A stretch of 64,000 nucleotides of DNA, taken from assembly GCF_025766255.1 (NCBI RefSeq), contig NW_026516801.1:1-64000 (forward strand), given 5' to 3'. Below the pieces are notes generated by a model that made no database searches, had not been told where the DNA came from, and worked only from the letters and a program-made list of their open reading frames with translations. Of this stretch, positions 59,837 through 64,000 are shown piece after piece. Each line of letters begins with the position of its first letter. Positions within the stretch are counted from its first letter, which is position 1. The stretch is from Zychaea mexicana (lineage: Eukaryota > Mucoromycota > Mucoromycetes > Mucorales > Lichtheimiaceae). The position numbers were made by a program, and so were the translations under genes.

Positions 59837-61037
59837 TCTCTCTCTCTCTTAGTGGTGCCAACCTAGAGTGCGGCGTTGTATAACAGCAGTGCTGTTCGTC
59901 GTATCGGTAGGCTGTTGCGTGTCCACTAGCATTTTCCTGTGGATGTTGGCGTTGCAGAAGGTGGAGTAGGGAGGGGTATCGAGAAAGTCAGAGAAAAAGA
60001 GAAAGACGAGAAGGGAAAAAGAAGTGCAATCAAAATAGAAAGGAGAAATAAAAGTATTTGTACTGTGTTTGTGACAACAACCATTTAAGGTAAACCTATT
60101 ACTCGCCTAAGGAACCATATGCTGGGTCGATCACACCCACACACCCACACACACCGCCGCATCTACAGCTGTGTGTGTGTCTCTAGTACACCCACACACA
60201 GGCTCCTTTCTCTTGTGCCACCCACACATCTGCCGTTTCTACTGCCAAGGGTTACTGCCGCTCCAGCCCAACCACTACTATCACATACGTCCGTCCGTTA
60301 CATAACGCCTCGCCCACCATATATGGCATCCTGGTGACAGTAATAAATTACATACATGCCATGTAAAGCAGCCACAGCATGACAGATACTACTCACGCTC
60401 CCCCTCATTAGGATTGCATGTGGATTGTGCTGCTGCATGAGAAAAAAACATATATCGTCTTCTTTTAAAGAATGTTTATCCTGGATCTCTATAAAGCATA
60501 TGCTTTTAACTTGTAGCCACAAAGAAAGACAACAACAACAACAATAATAATAATAATAACCAAGGAAATGGTTGGTTCCCCGGGCCAAGCCTTAAACGGG
60601 GGGAAAATGGAAACAACGTGTCCTTACTATGTACCATCAACTGCAACAAACACACACTAACGCCCGTTCCATTATCTACAAACAACCCCCACTCCCCAAA
60701 CTTTTTCTAAGAGAAACATTTGTTATTTACGCATTTAATAATAATGAAGATGAAGATGATATACATGTGATAATACATAGATACGACGCACTAGACGAGC
60801 AGTAGTACTCATGTACCAGCGATTGACGTTGATGACAATAAAGTGTAATGTACTATAGGGGGTGATGATGATGATGTATAAAACAAAGAGCCAAAGTAAC
60901 GGACAAAGAGGGGCGGGTCCGTAGCATTGACCTGATAGATTCTTTGATAAAAAAGAAGACACTGTCTTTTCTTTGTTTCCTCATGGAGCAGGGGGTTGAT
61001 AGTACATGGTGGATCGATACTGGGGCATTCGATGTCG
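59837..61037. other. spacer with CA- and AAT-type simple repeats
   Basis: It contains a CACAC-rich tract (about 60129-60215) and CAA/AAT trinucleotides (60531-60560). The last part is probably the 3' UTR of the minus-strand SPOC gene. No gene seen. Confidence 0.45.
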
Positions 61038-63270
61038 CTATTGTTGTTGTTGTTGTCGCTGCTGCTGTTGTGACGCGAATGAATACGTTGGCACTTGATA
61101 ATGTTGTTGTTGTTGTGGCTGCTGATAATGATACTGATGTTGCTGAGCTGGTTGTTGTTGTTGATGATGCTGCGACACTATCGGCGGTCGTGGCAATGGT
61201 GAGGGAACTGCGGGTACTGCTGCGGGTACTAATGCAGGTGCCGGCACTACTGGTGGTGGTGCTGGTGGCCGTTCCTGATGCTTCTGAATAACCAATACGC
61301 CAAGGAACATGTCAGCATCACGCTGCGTTTCTTCGACGCGCACCACATACAAACAATCAGGCAACTGCTGGGTCTTGTATAACGGAATCAAATAAAAGTC
61401 CTTGACCTTGGTCTTGTTGTGTCCAACAACACCGAACCGTTTGCGAGAGTCAAAATATTTGATGAGCGTCTGTGCGTTCTTGTAGTTGTCGCCTGTTGTT
61501 GTTGTTGCCTCAATTTCCAGCAAGACAATCTCACGGCTGGTGGCGTATTGTGTTTGGGTCACATACTGCGTAACGCGATCGACAGGTATCCGCCCTTCGA
61601 TCCACATGGTCGGTGAGAGCACTTCAGCCCATTCGGCTTCGCCCAAAGTCCGGCCTCCCACTTGTCGTGCACTTGCTTCAAATTCAGAGACTTGTGGCAT
61701 ATTGACTCGGCCTTGCCAGATGGTCGGCGGCTTGGGTGGTCCACTTGGCACAGCAGGTGGCGATGCTGGTGGCGGATTCGGAGGCGTAGTGGTTTTTGCT
61801 TCCATGTCATCATCACCAAACTCGGGTTGGTAGTCATCCTCGTCGCCTAGCAACTTTTCCATATCAATTTCCACCTTGCGCTTCTTGGGTCGATCGGCGC
61901 CATCCAAGGGGCTATTGCTCGTGCCGCGCTTACTGCTGCCTCCTGCATTATCGCCACTATCGTCTCGGCTACCAATGCCAATTTTCGACAAGATATCTTC
62001 AAATCGTTGATCATCCTCGCGCTGGTCACGGCTGACGGCAACAGGGGTGGTGGGTGTTTCGCTGAAGCTCGACTTGCGGCTCTCGGAGTCATCACCTCCG
62101 CCCAATGCATCAACACTTGATGATGCGCTTGCAGTATTGATCCAACGCGGGCCTTCTTGTCCATGGTGATAATGGTGGCGGTGCTGCTGTTGCTGGTTAC
62201 TTTCCTCCTTGTCAGGCGTGCCAATCATGACAATGTCACCCTTGTGCGTCTTTTTGATAATAGGCACATTTGCGCGTTTCATGATGGAGTTCTTGATACT
62301 CTCTTGTCGCATGGACAGAGACTTGGATCTGAGTTCGGGATTCGCCATGTCTTCCGATGACATTTTGATGAGTTCAATGGGCGTCAGTTCGCCGGTCACG
62401 ACACGGAGCTGAAACACTTTGTTGGCTTTGTCTTTGAGATTGTAAAGCAATGACCGAAACTTGTTCTTGTATTGGACGCCGGCGCGTTTTGTTGCGGGAT
62501 CTTTGAGTTCCTTGAACATGACTTGTTCAATCGCGTTAGCCAGTTGATCGGCCATGACTTGAGGTGACGGCTCTTCTTGTTGTTGTTGTTGTTGTTGCTC
62601 AGCACCATCATGACCACCAGCAGTAGTTGTTGTACCAGTAGTGGCAGCAGAAGAAGGAGAAGAGGCACTGGAAGTAACGTGTTCAGAAGCAGCAAAGAGA
62701 CCTGGATCTTTATCTGATGCACTTTCAATAATAGTCTTGAGGATCGTAGACATATTTTTAACTACATTTTTACGAATCGGATCATCTTCAGGAGCAACAG
62801 CAGATGTTCCTTGTTGTTTCTGTGATTGTTTGGACGATGGTGGTGGTGATGATTTTGGTTGTTGTTTGATAATAGCCTTTTTGTTATCCGTTGAAGTCGA
62901 GGAAGATGATGATGATGAGGAGGAGGAGGAGGTCGTTGATGTGGTGCGCGAGCGTCGTTCATTGGGAGGAGATGGAGACTTGGTCGGCACATAATCACTG
63001 TCTCCAGGCTTTCTCATAGAATCTTGTGCGGCACAAACATCGCTGCAATATGAATCGGCTCGTGTTCTGTTTTTGCATGTTGATAATAAACACTTTTTTG
63101 CTCGTATTTGTCGTGTAGCATATGGCTATATATATGTACAAATGTTGTCAGTCCATTCGCTCCTTGTTTATAACGAAGACGATGCAAACTTACCCTTCCT
63201 GTGGTTGTGGTTGTGGTCGTAGTCGACTGTTGATCCTTGACCGTCGATTGCTCCTCGTTGGGCGTGTCTT
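61038..63270 (-). CDS. TFIIS-central and SPOC domain transcription regulator (Bye1/DIDO/PHF3 type), 5' end unresolved
   Basis: A 696-codon exon (61038-63125) and an upstream exon (63194-63270) are in phase. The upstream junction gives a Cys-rich motif, AKKCLLSTCKNRTRADSYCS followed by DVCAAQDS, like the zinc motif before the TFIIS-like domain in DIDO proteins. Then follow Ser/Gln-rich linkers, the TFIIS-like domain (FKELKDPATKRAGVQYKNKF, GELTPIELIKMSSEDMANPE) and the SPOC domain (IWQGRVNMPQVSEFEASARQ to MFLGVLVIQKH). The tail is Pro/Gln-rich. Such proteins bind RNA polymerase II and its phosphorylated C-terminal domain. Bye1 also has an N-terminal PHD finger; none was found here. The exon before 63270 and the start codon were not located; the first ATG inside is at 63017. 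Confidence 0.85.
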
Positions 63271-64000
63271 CTGCAACTAAGTAAACAAGAAGAAAATGTA
63301 CATATGCATAAGCATGCGCATGTGAGAATGATGAGACATCAGATCATCATATACAAAGTAACAATCGTCATATTGCTGGTAGTCCTTCTTTTCATAAGGG
63401 CAGGAACGGACGCTTTTGTTACCATGCTGAAAAACATTTGAGAAATAAGAACGACATTTGAGGGGTTGTATGTAAAACTTTTTGATATCATAAAAATGGA
63501 TAAATGAAGAAAGAAAAAGATGCAAGTGATAAGCAAAAGGAAACGCTGTAGAATCAAGCATATACTCCTCTTAGCCTTGCAGTGGTAGAAAGTAGTAGTA
63601 GTAGTACATGATATATGGTCAATAGATAAGAAAGGTGAATGAGAGAAAGTGAACTGAGTAAATCCATGTTTTTCTTTTACCGCCACTTGACGCAATCACG
63701 CTAGTGTACGGTAAGAGTTGCTCGAACAATATAAATGGACCACTGCTCTTCGCTTTCTCTGTTTCACACACAGGCTTTAGGAGATACTAGTAGCGAAAAC
63801 GTTCTCTTTTCTGTTGTATTTTTGGAAAGCGAGATAGGGGAGTAGGGCGGGGGGGAAGGATAGAATAAAGAAAAAAGGGATTGTTGATAGCAATAATAAT
63901 CTAATCCAACAAATATGGCAATAAAAGAAAAAAAGACGAATAGATGGAGAAAAAAAACCCCAATAGCGCTATGACACCATTCACATTTCCTTCCTTACAT
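63271..64000. other. 5' region of the SPOC gene, exons unclear
   Basis: Possible upstream exon text (HGNKSVRSCPYEKKDYQQYD, minus strand, about 63360-63425) follows a good TTTTTCAG acceptor, but no donor gives a phase that clearly joins 63270. AGT trinucleotides occur at 63591-63606. Promoter sequence is expected toward 63750-64000. Confidence 0.3.

Noticed and set aside
1..64000. tRNA and rRNA genes
   Set aside because: I looked for B-box-like and 5S-like strings on both strands and saw none with a plausible cloverleaf; a covariance-model scan would be decisive.

Overview
The window is nuclear DNA of a filamentous fungus, most likely an early-diverging one (Mucoromycota/Mucorales type). Genes are split by many short introns (about 35-210 nt) with GTAAGT-like donors, CTAAC/CTGAC-like branch sites and YAG acceptors. 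CAA/CAG-type repeats code for poly-Gln, and the gene set (HRI-type eIF2alpha kinase, quinoid dihydropteridine reductase, ABCB transporter, FlbA-like RGS) fits that group. The species assignment is inference. Exons were joined by hand from reading frame, phase and splice sites; exon sums are multiples of three except where a break is reported.

Layout. 0.1-1.5 kb: a broken gene between two imperfect direct repeats. 1.9-3.5 kb (-): HAD phosphatase (PHO13 type). 4.6-7.5 kb (+): HRI-like eIF2alpha kinase. 7.8-11.2 kb (-): 2-oxoglutarate dehydrogenase E1, head-to-head with the mitochondrial phosphate carrier (12.2-13.4 kb, +). 14.6-19.1 kb (-): full-length ABCB transporter. 19.1-24.7 kb: no convincing gene. 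24.7-26.9 kb (-): DEP-RGS regulator. 27.5-27.8 kb: small frameshifted gene. 28.6-29.7 kb: a phased ATGGCG array and a MITE-like inverted repeat. 29.8-31.5 kb (-): Pro/Gln-rich unknown protein. 31.5-39.3 kb: almost empty. 39.3-42.6 kb (+): type II membrane glycosyltransferase-like protein. 43.1-45.3 kb (+): Vac7-like protein. 45.4-46.6 kb (-): dihydropteridine reductase with a one-base frameshift. 47-49 kb: remains of a CACTA (Tnp2) transposon and a LINE-like fragment. 49.1-50.7 kb (-): multi-exon unknown gene. 51.1-51.9 kb (+): secreted unknown. 52.8-53.3 kb (+): intronless membrane protein. 53.7-55.2 kb (+): MCR1-type NADH-cytochrome b5 reductase. 55.2-58.9 kb: mostly empty. 58.9-59.8 kb (-): PH-domain protein. 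61.0-63.3+ kb (-): TFIIS-central plus SPOC domain regulator (Bye1/DIDO/PHF3 family), 5' end unresolved.

The genes do not form one pathway. Several serve mitochondria (OGDH E1, phosphate carrier, MCR1-type reductase), and the first two share a 1-kb divergent promoter. Others are signalling or stress regulators (HRI kinase, RGS, Vac7, PH protein). The less ordinary signals are the 22-nt phased ATGGCG array, repeated use of GC-AG introns with the same GCAAGT donor in three genes, the dihydropteridine reductase frameshift, and the transposon cluster beside lineage-specific unknown genes.
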